From Coriobacteriaceae bacterium (GTDB lineage Bacteria > Actinomycetota > Coriobacteriia > Coriobacteriales > Coriobacteriaceae), in assembly GCA_902364975.1 (NCBI GenBank), contig CABJFQ010000009.1, positions 31,193 through 95,192 of the forward strand: a stretch of DNA of 64,000 nucleotides, read 5' to 3'. Both the position numbers and the translations under genes were made by a program. Shown one piece after another: positions 24,674-32,945 of the stretch (position 1 is the stretch's first letter; each line of letters begins with the position of its first letter). The notes under the pieces were generated by a model. The model saw nothing but the letters and a program-made list of their open reading frames with translations, had not been told where the DNA came from and did not search any database.

Positions 24674-25333
24674 CTAAGAAAGCGTGAGCAGCTCCGGCAG
24701 CTGGTCGATGATCTTGTCCGCGGCATCCTGGCTAAAGCCAAAGCGCTCCTCGCGCTTGGCAATGACCGTCAGGCCGGCACGCTTGCCGGCAGTGATGCCA
24801 GGCACCGAATCCTCAACGCAGCAGCAACGGACCGCAGGCAGCCCCAACAGGTCCAGCGCATGCAGGTAGATGTCGGGCTCGGGCTTGCTCTCCTTAAACT
24901 GCTCGCCGCTCACCACATACTCAAAGGCATCCGACAGCCCGCATGCATTGAGCACTTCCTCGATGCTATCCATGGGAGACGAGCTGGCAAGCGCCACGCG
25001 AACGCCGCGGCGCGGCAGCTCGCGAATCGTATCCACAGCGCCTGGGTTAATCAAAGCCTGGTAGTCACGCGGACGCTTATGCGCCCACTCGTCCCAACGG
25101 GCCAATGCTTCCTCGCCAGTGAAGTGCCCTTTACCGGCGCGCTCAAACCAATCGACCAGCATATGCAGGAAGAACTGATATGAGGTACCAACCTGCCCGT
25201 TCAACTCCTCTTGGGTCAGATTCAACCCAAGCTCCTTGGCAAACGCGGCGGTCTCGCCCAGGTAGTAATACTCGGTATCGACAATGACGCCGTCCATGTC
25301 AAAGATAACGGCGTCGAACGGAAATGCGGACAC
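24674..25333 (-). CDS. HAD superfamily phosphatase/beta-phosphoglucomutase-like
   Basis: A 219-residue HAD subfamily IA protein. Motif I is IFDMDGVIVDTE, motif II VALASSS, motif III the Lys of FKESKPEPDIYL, and motif IV VEDSVPGI. The cap is helical. These features are shared by beta-phosphoglucomutases and small sugar or nucleotide phosphatases; the substrate is not readable. A GTG at 25333 behind GGGAGGG is the best start; the frame reaches 25381 but would include the terminator of the neighbouring gene. Confidence 0.8.
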   Translation of the reverse strand: MSAFPFDAVIFDMDGVIVDTEYYYLGETAAFAKELGLNLTQEELNGQVGTSYQFFLHMLVDWFERAGKGHFTGEEALARWDEWAHKRPRDYQALINPGAVDTIRELPRRGVRVALASSSPMDSIEEVLNACGLSDAFEYVVSGEQFKESKPEPDIYLHALDLLGLPAVRCCCVEDSVPGITAGKRAGLTVIAKREERFGFSQDAADKIIDQLPELLTLS

Positions 25334-25348
25334 GGCACCCTCCCTAAC

Positions 25349-25374
25349 AAAAGGGCGCCTGTAAGCAGGCGCCC
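25349..25374 (-). terminator. Terminator of the Cof-type HAD gene
   Basis: A perfect nine-base stem (GGGCGCCTG with CAGGCGCCC) and a four-base loop run into TTTT on the minus strand. Confidence 0.85.
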
Positions 25375-25396
25375 GAACCATGCATTATCGGCGATT

Positions 25397-26239
25397 CTAG
25401 CCCAGCAGCTTATCCAGCGCCACTGCAATACCGTCTTCGTTGTTGTTGGCGGTCACCATCTGGGCCACGGCCTTGACTTCATCGACAGCGTTACCCATGG
25501 CGACGCCGGTACCAGCCCACTCGATCATAGACTTGTCGTTCTGGCCGTCGCCAAACGATACGACCTCGCTGGCATCGATGCCGAGCTTGGGCAGGGCACC
25601 CTCGAGCGCACGGGCCTTATCGATACCGGGCGCCGTGTACTCAAAGTACCAGTCGGCCGTAAACATGCCCGAAAGCGTCTGCTTAAAGGGCGCATACATC
25701 TCCTCGTAATGCGCCTGCAGGTAGGCCGGATCGCCCGCCGTCAGCAGCTTGTCCACGGGATAAGTGTCCACGACCTCATGCAGGCTCTCGACCTCGCGAA
25801 TCTTAAGGTCGCACGCATCGCGCTCGTATTTGACGATGTTTTTCTGCGAGCCGTCAGGCAGCGTGATCATGCAATGGTACGAGTCCTCGACGTGCAAATC
25901 GCGACCGAGCGAGATGATGGGGATCACGTCAAAATTACGCAGGTGATCAATCAGGCGATGCAATTCGTCGGCAGGCATAGCCTGATCGAACAGCACCTCG
26001 TCGGTCTGAGCATCGACGACGTGCGCGCCATTAAAGGCAACTAGCAGACCATCATGGTTCTGAAGGTCGAGCTCCTGCGCCAAGGCATGCAGCCCCCATG
26101 CGGGACGACCCGAAGCCAAGATAAGCTTAATGCCCGACTCCTGCGCCGCGAGCAGTTTCTCGCGCGTACGCGGGCTGATGACCTTTTGGTCGTTGGTGAG
26201 CGTACCGTCGATATCCATTGCGATGGCTTTGATTGCCAT
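25397..26239 (-). CDS. Cof-type HAD-IIB sugar-phosphate phosphatase
   Basis: A 280-residue HAD-IIB hydrolase. Motif I is MDIDGTLTND, motif II ILASGRP, and motif IV SFGDGQNDKSMIEWAGTGVAMGNA near the C-terminus; the alpha/beta C2 cap lies between. Family members dephosphorylate sugar phosphates, FMN, PLP or thiamine pyrophosphate precursors. The ATG at 26239 sits behind GGGAGG; the long frame upstream (to 26425) has no site and overlaps a terminator. It stands alone between two terminators. Confidence 0.85.
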   Translation of the reverse strand: MAIKAIAMDIDGTLTNDQKVISPRTREKLLAAQESGIKLILASGRPAWGLHALAQELDLQNHDGLLVAFNGAHVVDAQTDEVLFDQAMPADELHRLIDHLRNFDVIPIISLGRDLHVEDSYHCMITLPDGSQKNIVKYERDACDLKIREVESLHEVVDTYPVDKLLTAGDPAYLQAHYEEMYAPFKQTLSGMFTADWYFEYTAPGIDKARALEGALPKLGIDASEVVSFGDGQNDKSMIEWAGTGVAMGNAVDEVKAVAQMVTANNNEDGIAVALDKLLG

Positions 26240-26412
26240 ATATGCCTCCCTGACATTGAACAACCTTGTCTGAGCCATCATACAGAACACCCACGGCGGC
26301 GTTGTTTGCAACGGGAAAAATGTCATATTGTCCCAAACATGAACGGCGCGCCTTCGACGATTGCGATGCCCGTCGAGGCGCCTCCCGATACATTCCATCC
26401 TATCCAAATAGC

Positions 26413-26445
26413 AAAGGGCCCGCATCCCAACGGATACGGGCCCTT
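26413..26445 (-). terminator. Terminator of pgi
   Basis: AAGGGCCCG and CGGGCCCTT pair, with an inner ATCC/GGAT extension, 31 bases after the pgi stop, and continue into TTTGC on the minus strand. Confidence 0.75.
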
Positions 26446-26476
26446 GTCGGCTATGCGTTAGTTTTCGCAGCGAATC

Positions 26477-28171
26477 CTACTTGCGGTGAGCTCGGTAGAA
26501 CTCGATGAGCGCCTGGGTCGAAGCGTCCTGTTCGGCCTTGGCGGCGTCGTCGTGGAAGGCCGGGGTGATCTGCTTGGCAAGCTGCTTGCCAAGCTCGACG
26601 CCCCACTGGTCGTAGGAGTCGATGCCCCAGACCGTGCCCTCGACAAACGTGATGTGCTCGTACAGGGCGATGAGCTCGCCGAGCGCGAACGGGGTCAGTG
26701 TGTCGCCGAAGATCGAGGTCGTCGGACGGTTGCCCTCAAAGCAGCGAGCCGGGACGATCTGCTCGGGCGTGCCCTCGGCGCGCACCTCATCGGCCGTCTT
26801 GCCAAAGGCGAGCGCCTTGGTCTGGGCCAGGAAGTTGCCCAGGAACAGCTCGTGCACGTCCTGGCCGTTGTCGGTTGCAGGGTTGGCGGTGTTGGCGAAG
26901 GCGATGAAATCGGCCGGGACCACCACGGTGCCCTGGTGCAGCAGCTGGTAGAAGGCGTGCTGACCGTTGGTGCCGGGCTCGCCCCAGAAGATCTCGCCGG
27001 TATCGGAGGTCACAGCGCTGCCGTCCCAGCGGACATGCTTGCCGTTGGACTCCATGGTGAGCTGCTGCAGGTAGGCCGGGAAACGGTGCAGATACTGGCA
27101 GTACGGAAGCACGGCGTGGCTCTTGGAACCGAAGAAGTTGACGTACCAGACGTTGAACAAACCCATCAGCGCGACGGCATTGTTCTCGAGCGGCGTGTTG
27201 CAGAAGTACTCGTCGATGGCGTGGAAGCCCTCAAGGAACTGCTGGAAACGCTCGGGGCCGAGCACGACGATCAGCGACAGGCCCACGGCGGAGTCGACGG
27301 AGTAGCGGCCGCCGACCCAGTTCCAGAAACCAAAGGCGTTAGCCGGGTCGATACCGAAAGCCTCGACCTTCTCGAGTGCGGTGGAAACGGCGACGAAGTG
27401 CTTTGCCACAGCCTCGGCGTTCTGCTCATCGGAGCCATCGATGGCGCCCTGAGCCTTGAGCTGCTCGAGCATCCAGGTCTTGACCTCGCGGGCGTTGGTG
27501 AGGGTCTCAAGCGTGGTGAAGGTCTTGGAGACGATGATCACGAGCGTGGTCTCGGGATCCAAACCCTTGAGCTTCTCGGCCTGGTCGTTGGGGTCGATGT
27601 TGGAGATATAGCGGCAATCGATACCGGCGTCGGCGTAGGGACGCAGGGCCTCGTAGGCCATGACCGGGCCCAGGTCGGAGCCGCCGATGCCGATGGACAC
27701 CAGATGCTCGATCTTCTTGCCGGTAACGCCCTTCCACTCACCGGAGCGCACGCGCTCGGCAAAGGCGTACATGCGGTCGAGGACCTCGTGCACGTCGGCA
27801 ACGACATCCTGGCCGTCAACGATGAGCTGGCCCTTCTCGCTTGCCGGGCGGCGCAGCGCGGTGTGCAGGACGGCGCGGTCCTCGGTGGTGTTGATGTACT
27901 CGCCGGAGAACATGGCGTCGCGGCGCTCCTCGAGCTTCACCTCGCGGGCAAGATCGCACAGCAGCTTGACGGTCTCATCGGTCACCAGGTTCTTGGACAG
28001 ATCGAAGTGCAGGTCACCGGCGTCAAAGCTCAGCTTGTTCACGCGCTCGGCATCGGCAGCGAACCAGGCCTTGAGGTCGATACCTTCGGCCTCGAGCTTC
28101 TCCTGATGAGCCTCGAGCGCCTTCCAAGCGGCAGTCGACGTAGCATCGATAGGTGCGGCAACAGTTGCCAT
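26477..28171 (-). CDS. pgi: Glucose-6-phosphate isomerase
   Basis: Interconverts glucose 6-phosphate and fructose 6-phosphate in the cytoplasm. The 564-residue protein is of the long E. coli type. Motifs include [32 protein letters not shown], the signature [16 protein letters not shown], the Glu region of ESNGKHV, and a C-terminal [24 protein letters not shown] with the catalytic Lys. The ATG at 28171 has GAGGAGG. It would take in glucose 6-phosphate from the FrlB-like deglycase, though the genes are in separate transcripts. Confidence 0.95.
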   Translation of the reverse strand: MATVAAPIDATSTAAWKALEAHQEKLEAEGIDLKAWFAADAERVNKLSFDAGDLHFDLSKNLVTDETVKLLCDLAREVKLEERRDAMFSGEYINTTEDRAVLHTALRRPASEKGQLIVDGQDVVADVHEVLDRMYAFAERVRSGEWKGVTGKKIEHLVSIGIGGSDLGPVMAYEALRPYADAGIDCRYISNIDPNDQAEKLKGLDPETTLVIIVSKTFTTLETLTNAREVKTWMLEQLKAQGAIDGSDEQNAEAVAKHFVAVSTALEKVEAFGIDPANAFGFWNWVGGRYSVDSAVGLSLIVVLGPERFQQFLEGFHAIDEYFCNTPLENNAVALMGLFNVWYVNFFGSKSHAVLPYCQYLHRFPAYLQQLTMESNGKHVRWDGSAVTSDTGEIFWGEPGTNGQHAFYQLLHQGTVVVPADFIAFANTANPATDNGQDVHELFLGNFLAQTKALAFGKTADEVRAEGTPEQIVPARCFEGNRPTTSIFGDTLTPFALGELIALYEHITFVEGTVWGIDSYDQWGVELGKQLAKQITPAFHDDAAKAEQDASTQALIEFYRAHRK

Positions 28172-28334
28172 AGAGTCCTCCTCAGCATACGAGCGCATAC
28201 CTCCATGCGCCCGGATAATCAGATGCCCCTATTCTAACGCAGGTCAAGACTACAATCAGCGAGCGTTATCAATCCGCCCCTAAACGGCGACCGACCAAAA
28301 ACGGACAGGTTTACTTTGACAGGTCAAACGCTTT

Positions 28335-28369
28335 ACCTACCAAAATAAACCTGTCCCTTCCTGGCAGGT
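28335..28369 (-). repeat. 35-bp palindromic repeat, copy 1
   Basis: Begins ACCTACCAAAA and ends GGCAGGT; 31 of 35 bases match copy 2 at 29023-29057 in the same orientation. The ends are complementary, with a G-U pair only in minus-strand RNA. Its inner TAAACCTGTCC is also inverted against GGACAGGTTTA at 28303-28313. It sits one base beyond the stop of the truncated dehydrogenase-like gene. Confidence 0.6.
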
Positions 28370-28370
28370 A

Positions 28371-28946
28371 TTATGCCGCGGCGCACACGCTACCAAGCAG
28401 CTCGCGCAAGGGAGACCCGATGCCCTCCAGCAGCTCGGGCGCGATGATGGCAAAAACGGGAGCCTCGCCGGCTCCCACCGTAGCGGGCACCTTGCCCTCC
28501 GAGACAATGCATCCATAGGGGACAAAACCGTCCTCACCGGCATCGAGCGCCGCCATGCGGCGGGCGAGCTCGCGCGCAAAGCCGGCTGTATCGGCATCAC
28601 CGATCGCCAGGACAAAGTCCACGCCCTCGTCGGTCGCCAGGGCCACGGCCTCGTTGACCAGCTCGCCTCCCCCATCGCCTCCAACCGAGCCACAGCGAAA
28701 GAGCACGCGCTCGAGCAGGGCCCGGTCGAGCGAGCCGAGCGCCGCCGAAACGAGCTCATCACGCGTGTGCTTGTCACCACCCAGCACAACCAGCGCCTTG
28801 GTGCCACCGTAGTGAGCGACCAATCGTCCGCACCAGCGAGCCACGTCTCCATCCGCAACAAGGCGCGTCGGCATACCAAACCCATAATTGACCATCTTTC
28901 CCACAACCCTTCCGTGCGTATAGGCGGTATCAATCGTTAGACCCAT
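28371..28946 (-). CDS. Iron-alcohol-dehydrogenase-like protein lacking the metal domain
   Basis: The 191-residue product begins like the N-terminal Rossmann domain of group III alcohol dehydrogenases: VNYGFGMPTRLVADGDVARW, KALVVLGG, then GVDFVLAIGDADTAGFAREL where GGGSxxDxAK is normal. The all-helical C-terminal half with the iron-binding His residues is absent; family members are about 380-400 residues long. The Gly-rich loop is degraded (GDADTAG). The start is uncertain: the ATG at 28946 has no good ribosome-binding site. It lies between two direct 35-bp repeats. It may be a decaying fragment or a small repurposed NAD-binding protein. Confidence 0.6.
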   Translation of the reverse strand: MGLTIDTAYTHGRVVGKMVNYGFGMPTRLVADGDVARWCGRLVAHYGGTKALVVLGGDKHTRDELVSAALGSLDRALLERVLFRCGSVGGDGGGELVNEAVALATDEGVDFVLAIGDADTAGFARELARRMAALDAGEDGFVPYGCIVSEGKVPATVGAGEAPVFAIIAPELLEGIGSPLRELLGSVCAAA

Positions 28947-29022
28947 GCTACGAAGCGAGGTTTTCCGAGCTGTTTCGCACTCTTTAGAGCTGCGTTAAAA
29001 CCCGATGCAGCCGCACGACCAT

Positions 29023-29057
29023 ACCTACCAAAACAAACCAGTCCCTTTTTGGCAGGT
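29023..29057 (-). repeat. 35-bp palindromic repeat, copy 2
   Basis: Direct repeat of 28335-28369 (four differences). Arms ACCTACCAAAA and TTTTGGCAGGT pair with one non-Watson-Crick position. It lies 77 bases upstream of the truncated dehydrogenase-like gene and 31 bases from the LexA-like box of the polymerase gene. Confidence 0.6.
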
Positions 29058-29087
29058 TTTGACGGTGTCCGCGCAAGCGGGTATTAT

Positions 29088-29101
29088 CGAACAGGTATTC
29101 G
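29088..29101 (+). promoter_or_regulatory. LexA/SOS-like box of the Y-family polymerase operon
   Basis: CGAACAGGTATTCG matches CGAAC-N4-GTTCG at nine of ten defined bases, 32 bases before the polymerase GTG start. Y-family polymerases are classic LexA targets. Confidence 0.7.
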
Positions 29102-29132
29102 ATAAGAACATGTGTTTGATGGGAGGGATCAC

Positions 29133-30638
29133 GTGGAGCACGAGCAGCATACCTATATCTGCATCGACCTTAAGACGTTCTACGCCAGCGTCGAGTGTGT
29201 CGACCGCGGGCTCGACCCACTCACCACGTGCTTGGTCGTTGCCGACGAATCGCGCGGACGCACGACTATCTGCCTCGCCATCACGCAGGCCATGAAGGAC
29301 CTCGGGATACACAATCGCTGCCGCCTATTTGAGATTCCCGATGGCATCGACTACATCACGGCCGTACCGCGCATGCAGCATTACATGGAGGTGTCGGCGA
29401 AAATCTACGGTATCTATCTGGAATACGTCAGCCCCCAGGACGTGCACGTCTACTCCATCGATGAGTGCTTTATCGACGTGACGCCCTATCTGGACCTCTA
29501 TCACACAGATGCGGAAGGGTTCGCCTGCACGCTGCGCGACGAGGTCCTCGCGCGCACCGGCATCACGGCGACGGTCGGCATCGGCCCCAACCTATTCCAG
29601 GCCAAGGTAGCGCTCGACATTACCGCCAAGCACGTACCCAGCCGCATCGGCATACTCGACGACGAGACCTTTCGCAAGGAGATCTGGCCCCATCGTCCCA
29701 TCACCGATATCTGGGGCATCGGTCCCGGCATGGCAGCCCGCCTCGAGAAATACGGCGTCTACGATCTGATGGGCGTCGCGGCGCTCGACGAAAACCTGCT
29801 TTACGACGAGCTCGGCGTCAATGCCGAATATCTCATCGACCATGCCTTCGGGCGCGAGCCGACAACCATCGCCGATATCCAAGTCTATCGCCCGCAAGCA
29901 ACTTCGACCACCACAGGACAGGTGCTCTCGAAGGGTTATGCCTACGAACAGGCCTATACCGTCTTGCGCGAGATGGTCGACAACGCCGTTTTAGACTTGG
30001 TCGATAAGCACGTGGTCTGCGACAGCATCTCGCTCTTTGTGGGCTACGCGAGCGAACGCGCCGACATACGCCGCCTCGACGCCAGCGGTACAGCGCAGTA
30101 TGTGGACGGATGCGGGCACCTGCGCTCGAGCACATCGAGTATCGAACCCACCGCAACCGCCGGCCCCGAGCTCGCGCCCCGTGCGCCCAAGCCCGTCCAG
30201 CGCGATGACGAACGGCGTCGCCTGGTGCGCGAAGCGCAGGCAATCGATGGCATCTTTGTGGGAGAGCATGGCGGCAAACCGCGCGGTGGCTATGCCGCAC
30301 TCTTTGCGCACTCTAACGCCTCGCGAAAGCTGCCCGAGCGCACCAATTCGTTTAAGAAGATCATGGGCTATTTCGATGAGCTCTGGGCGCAGACTGTCGA
30401 TCCCAAACGACCGGTCAAGCGCATCAGCCTGGGATTTGGCAACCTCATGCCCGAGGAATTTGCCACCATCGATCTGTTCAGCGATATCGAGGCCGATGAG
30501 CGCGAGCGCGAGCTGGCCCGTGCCGTGCTGGCTGTAAAAGGCAAATACGGCAAGAACGCGCTGGTTAAGGGACTGAGCTTTACCGCCGGCGCCACCGCAC
30601 GCGAACGCAACGATCAGGTAGGAGGGCACCGTGCCTAA
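29133..30638 (+). CDS. Y-family (UmuC/UvrX-like) translesion DNA polymerase
   Basis: A 501-residue error-prone polymerase that copies past damaged bases. The catalytic palm is clear: YICIDLKTFYASVECVDRG at the N-terminus and VYSIDECFIDVTPY around residue 110, followed by thumb helix-hairpin-helix (ITDIWGIGPGMAARLEKYGV) and a little-finger region to the end. Residues 330-390 contain a Pro/Ala-rich insert. The GTG at 29133 follows GGGAGGG; an earlier GTG at 29112 lacks a site. It overlaps the YolD-like gene by eight bases, the usual pairing of this polymerase type in Firmicutes. Confidence 0.9.
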   Translation: MEHEQHTYICIDLKTFYASVECVDRGLDPLTTCLVVADESRGRTTICLAITQAMKDLGIHNRCRLFEIPDGIDYITAVPRMQHYMEVSAKIYGIYLEYVSPQDVHVYSIDECFIDVTPYLDLYHTDAEGFACTLRDEVLARTGITATVGIGPNLFQAKVALDITAKHVPSRIGILDDETFRKEIWPHRPITDIWGIGPGMAARLEKYGVYDLMGVAALDENLLYDELGVNAEYLIDHAFGREPTTIADIQVYRPQATSTTTGQVLSKGYAYEQAYTVLREMVDNAVLDLVDKHVVCDSISLFVGYASERADIRRLDASGTAQYVDGCGHLRSSTSSIEPTATAGPELAPRAPKPVQRDDERRRLVREAQAIDGIFVGEHGGKPRGGYAALFAHSNASRKLPERTNSFKKIMGYFDELWAQTVDPKRPVKRISLGFGNLMPEEFATIDLFSDIEADERERELARAVLAVKGKYGKNALVKGLSFTAGATARERNDQVGGHRA

Positions 30639-31056
30639 GCCCCAACAGCAGCCGATGCGGCCACCGACACCTTTTGAACGCCTAGCGGACCCCGAGGGAA
30701 GACGTCGCTCCGCCGACCCCAAGCTCACCGCTAACGGCGCCGTCCGTGCCGGCCGTGCCGCGCAGTTTATGCCCTTTGCCGCCCTCACGGGATATTACGA
30801 ACTCGTGCGCAAGCAAGAGATCACCGCCGAACCAAAATGTGAACTCACGGAAGAAAAAGCCCTCGAGCTTTCGAAAAAGCTCGAGGGCCTCAAACGTGGC
30901 GACCTAGTCCGCGTCACCTATTACGATACGTACGGCTATCGCTCCCGCACCGGCATCCTCGACGAGGTACTCCCTGCCTTCAAGCTCCTCAAGCTCAAAG
31001 ACATCGCCATCGATTTCGATGACATTCTTGACATCGAACTGCGCGGACGAGCCTAG
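30631..31056 (+). CDS. YolD-like protein, partner of the Y-family polymerase
   Basis: A 141-residue protein with the YolD-like arrangement: a disordered N-terminus, RAAQFMPFAALTGYYELVRK, and a C-terminal small beta domain (DLVRVTYYD, YRSRTGILDEV, DIAIDFDDILDI). YolD proteins are predicted functional analogues of UmuD. The GTG at 30631 lies inside the end of the polymerase gene behind AGGAGGG, so translation is coupled. A perfect 13-base inverted repeat lies within the coding sequence at 30859-30888. Confidence 0.85.
   Translation: MPKPQQQPMRPPTPFERLADPEGRRRSADPKLTANGAVRAGRAAQFMPFAALTGYYELVRKQEITAEPKCELTEEKALELSKKLEGLKRGDLVRVTYYDTYGYRSRTGILDEVLPAFKLLKLKDIAIDFDDILDIELRGRA
30859..30888 (+). repeat. 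Perfect 13-base inverted repeat inside the YolD-like gene
   Basis: GCCCTCGAGCTTT and AAAGCTCGAGGGC flank a four-base loop (CGAA). It encodes parts of two similar Leu/Glu/Lys helices and would form a very stable mRNA hairpin. No T-run follows. Confidence 0.6.
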
Positions 31057-31082
31057 ACAAGGAAGTGCATCCAAGGCGGCGC

Positions 31083-31466
31083 TTACAGCGTCATGACGTA
31101 GTAACCCGCATCCTTCACGGCCGCCACGAGAGCACCGCGATCGATTGGCCGCTTGGAGCGCACGCGCGCCGTGTGGTCCGCGTACGTTACCGTTGCCCAC
31201 ACACCATTCAGCGCATTGAGGGCATTGGCCACATTCTGAGCGCAGCCATCGCAGCTCATGCCGCCGATGAGCAGCTCATCGCTATAGGGGTAGTGGGACG
31301 GATCGGTATCCGCAACCACTACCTTCTTGGCCTTCTTACCGCTCGTGCCATCGCTGCAGCAGCTCTTTCCGTGTGTCGAAGCGACAATACGCCGCAGGCC
31401 AAAGAACATGCCGACGACAATCGCGGCAAGCACGATGATATTTGCAGGGTTTAGCAAGTCTTCCAT
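31083..31466 (-). CDS. Membrane-anchored heavy-metal-associated (HMA) domain protein
   Basis: A 127-residue protein with an N-terminal transmembrane helix (NIIVLAAIVVGMFFGL, residues 8-23), a cytoplasmic Cys pair and Lys-rich linker (GKSCCSDGTSGKKAKK), and a CopZ-type HMA domain with the GGMSCDGCAQNV metal loop. It would hold Cu(I) or another thiophilic metal at the membrane. The ATG at 31466 has AAGGGGA. A CsoR-type palindrome lies 31 bases upstream, which fits copper-induced expression. No P-type ATPase gene is in the window. Confidence 0.85.
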   Translation of the reverse strand: MEDLLNPANIIVLAAIVVGMFFGLRRIVASTHGKSCCSDGTSGKKAKKVVVADTDPSHYPYSDELLIGGMSCDGCAQNVANALNALNGVWATVTYADHTARVRSKRPIDRGALVAAVKDAGYYVMTL

Positions 31467-31496
31467 GCGATCCCCTTTCTCCAAACTCTTATACCT

Positions 31497-31511
31497 ATAC
31501 CCCCATGGGGT
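31497..31511 (-). promoter_or_regulatory. CsoR-like copper operator
   Basis: ATACCCCCATGGGGT is a near-palindrome of the C/G-tract type bound by CsoR proteins. It overlaps the -10 area of the HMA gene promoter (TATAGG or TATAAG on the minus strand). Confidence 0.5.
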
Positions 31512-31575
31512 GTTCCCATCTTACTCCAAACTCGTGTCGGTTCGGTCAATTAGTTTCCCGCTTCAAACTTTTTTG

Positions 31576-31618
31576 TTGACCTTGGCTTACTTTCGTGTAT
31601 AAGTTTTCCTAGGCTAAC
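31576..31618 (+). promoter_or_regulatory. Promoter with DtxR/IdeR-like iron box for DUF3793-flavodoxin
   Basis: TTGACC (31576-31581) and TATAAG (31598-31603) are 16 bases apart. GTTTTCCTAGGCTAAC (31603-31618) follows at once; its TAGGCTAAC half equals the IdeR consensus half-site and the whole is a partial palindrome. Confidence 0.5.
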
Positions 31619-31642
31619 AACTGAGGACCCGAAAGGAGCATC

Positions 31643-32347
31643 GTGACTCGAACCATTGACATCCCAACATACCAAACGGCTGTCGTGCGCAACTGCTCCC
31701 CTACGCTCGCAGGTATCAAGCCGGCCTCGCTCTTTACCTATCCCGGCGTTTACGCCAACCAAGGCGGAAAACCCGGCGCCGCCCATATCGAAGAGCGACG
31801 CTCTCGCCTGCTCGCGGTCATTGCCCAATGCAACCGCGAGCTCCAGCCACTCGGGATCCATATGAGCGTTTTGGTCTGGCGCCCCTGCGGAGCGCTCATC
31901 TATGTGTACCGCCCTGCGGACCTCATGCGATACCTCTCCGACCCCCGCGCCACGACGGCGCTTACCGCCGAAGGTTACGATGTCCACAACCTGCCCGCAT
32001 CCCTGGTGCATCTCGCCGCGCGCATCACGCTGGCAAGCAGCAATGCCGCAGAAAGCGCCTATGACAGCAGCGTCTGCGCACTCGCGCGAAATAGGCACTG
32101 CGATACGGGGTGCATGTGCGAGTTCCCCCACGAAATTGGCTATTTTTTGGGCTATCCCTACGAAGATGTCCATCAGTTTATCGTCCAGCACGGCGAAAAC
32201 TATAAGGTCTTTGGCGCATGGAAGGTATACACAAACGTTGAGCAGGCGCTCACGACCTTCGATTCCTATCGCGCATGCACGCAATACCTTACGTACATCT
32301 ATCAACAGGGCTGCACCCTGGGACAACTTGTCCAGGCAACCCGATAG
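31643..32347 (+). CDS. DUF3793 family protein
   Basis: A 234-residue protein of unknown function with the family motifs NCSPTLAGIKPASLF, the LGIHMSVL-WRP strand and ALIYVYR, the EFPHEIGYFLGYPYEDVHQFI signature, and FGAWKVYTNVEQA. These proteins commonly precede flavodoxin genes in gut Firmicutes and Coriobacteria, and that is so here (46 bases). The start is a GTG behind AAAGGAG. A possible iron box in the promoter suggests a role when iron is short (inference). Confidence 0.85.
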   Translation: MTRTIDIPTYQTAVVRNCSPTLAGIKPASLFTYPGVYANQGGKPGAAHIEERRSRLLAVIAQCNRELQPLGIHMSVLVWRPCGALIYVYRPADLMRYLSDPRATTALTAEGYDVHNLPASLVHLAARITLASSNAAESAYDSSVCALARNRHCDTGCMCEFPHEIGYFLGYPYEDVHQFIVQHGENYKVFGAWKVYTNVEQALTTFDSYRACTQYLTYIYQQGCTLGQLVQATR

Positions 32348-32393
32348 AGCATACAAAACGCGGCCGCACGCCGCACAACCGAAAGGAAAACAT

Positions 32394-32813
32394 ATGAGCA
32401 AGATCGCCGTCGTCTATTGGAGTGGCACGGGCAATACCGAGGCCATGGCAAACCTCGTCGCCGAAGGCGCCACGTCCGCGGGTGCCGAGACTGAGGTCAT
32501 CCCCTGCGCCGACTTCTCTGCCGACAGGGCCGCCGACTACGACGCCTTCGCCTTCGGCTGCCCCGCCATGGGCTCCGAGGAACTCGAGTACGATGAGTTC
32601 CAGCCGATGTGGGACGAGGTCAAGGAGGTTCTCGGCGACAAGAAGGTCGTCCTCTTTGGCTCCTATTCGTGGGCCGAGGGCGAGTGGATGGACAACTGGA
32701 AGGCCGACGCCGACGAGGCGGGCGTCAACGTCGTCGATTCCGTCATCTGCTACGACGCCCCCGACGATGAGGGCGAGACGGCCTGCAGGGCCCTGGGAGC
32801 GGAGCTAGCCTAA
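32394..32813 (+). CDS. Flavodoxin
   Basis: A 139-residue FMN electron carrier. The phosphate-binding loop SGTGNTEAM is at residues 10-18; FGCPAMGSEELEYDEF and FGSYSWAEGEW give the two isoalloxazine loops, with a Trp stacking position. The C-terminal part is acidic. It replaces ferredoxin in low-potential electron transfer. The ATG at 32394 has AAAGGA. It is co-directional with the DUF3793 gene and ends at a strong hairpin. Confidence 0.93.
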   Translation: MSKIAVVYWSGTGNTEAMANLVAEGATSAGAETEVIPCADFSADRAADYDAFAFGCPAMGSEELEYDEFQPMWDEVKEVLGDKKVVLFGSYSWAEGEWMDNWKADADEAGVNVVDSVICYDAPDDEGETACRALGAELA

Positions 32814-32887
32814 CGAAGCCGTCAGAAAGTCGCAAGGCAACTGACAGCCGTGCACTGCACAACAACAGTCGCTCATGCCCAAACAAA

Positions 32888-32917
32888 AACGGGGGCCGGA
32901 TACTATCCGGTCCCCGT
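32888..32917. terminator. Bidirectional terminator between flavodoxin and the ABC transporter operon
   Basis: AACGGGG-CCGGATA pairs with TATCCGG-CCCCGTT. On the plus strand TTTGTT follows; on the minus strand TTTTTGTTT follows, so it may end both converging transcripts. Confidence 0.85.
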
Positions 32918-32945
32918 TTGTTATATCGACAACCTCGACGCGCCG

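Noticed and set aside
26486-28237. 583-residue plus-strand frame opposite pgi
   Set aside because: A shadow caused by GC-rich codon use; the minus strand carries an unmistakable glucose-6-phosphate isomerase.
28371-28946. CRISPR-like array from the 35-bp repeats
   Set aside because: Only two copies exist, 650 bases apart, with a reading frame between; there are no spacers or cas genes.
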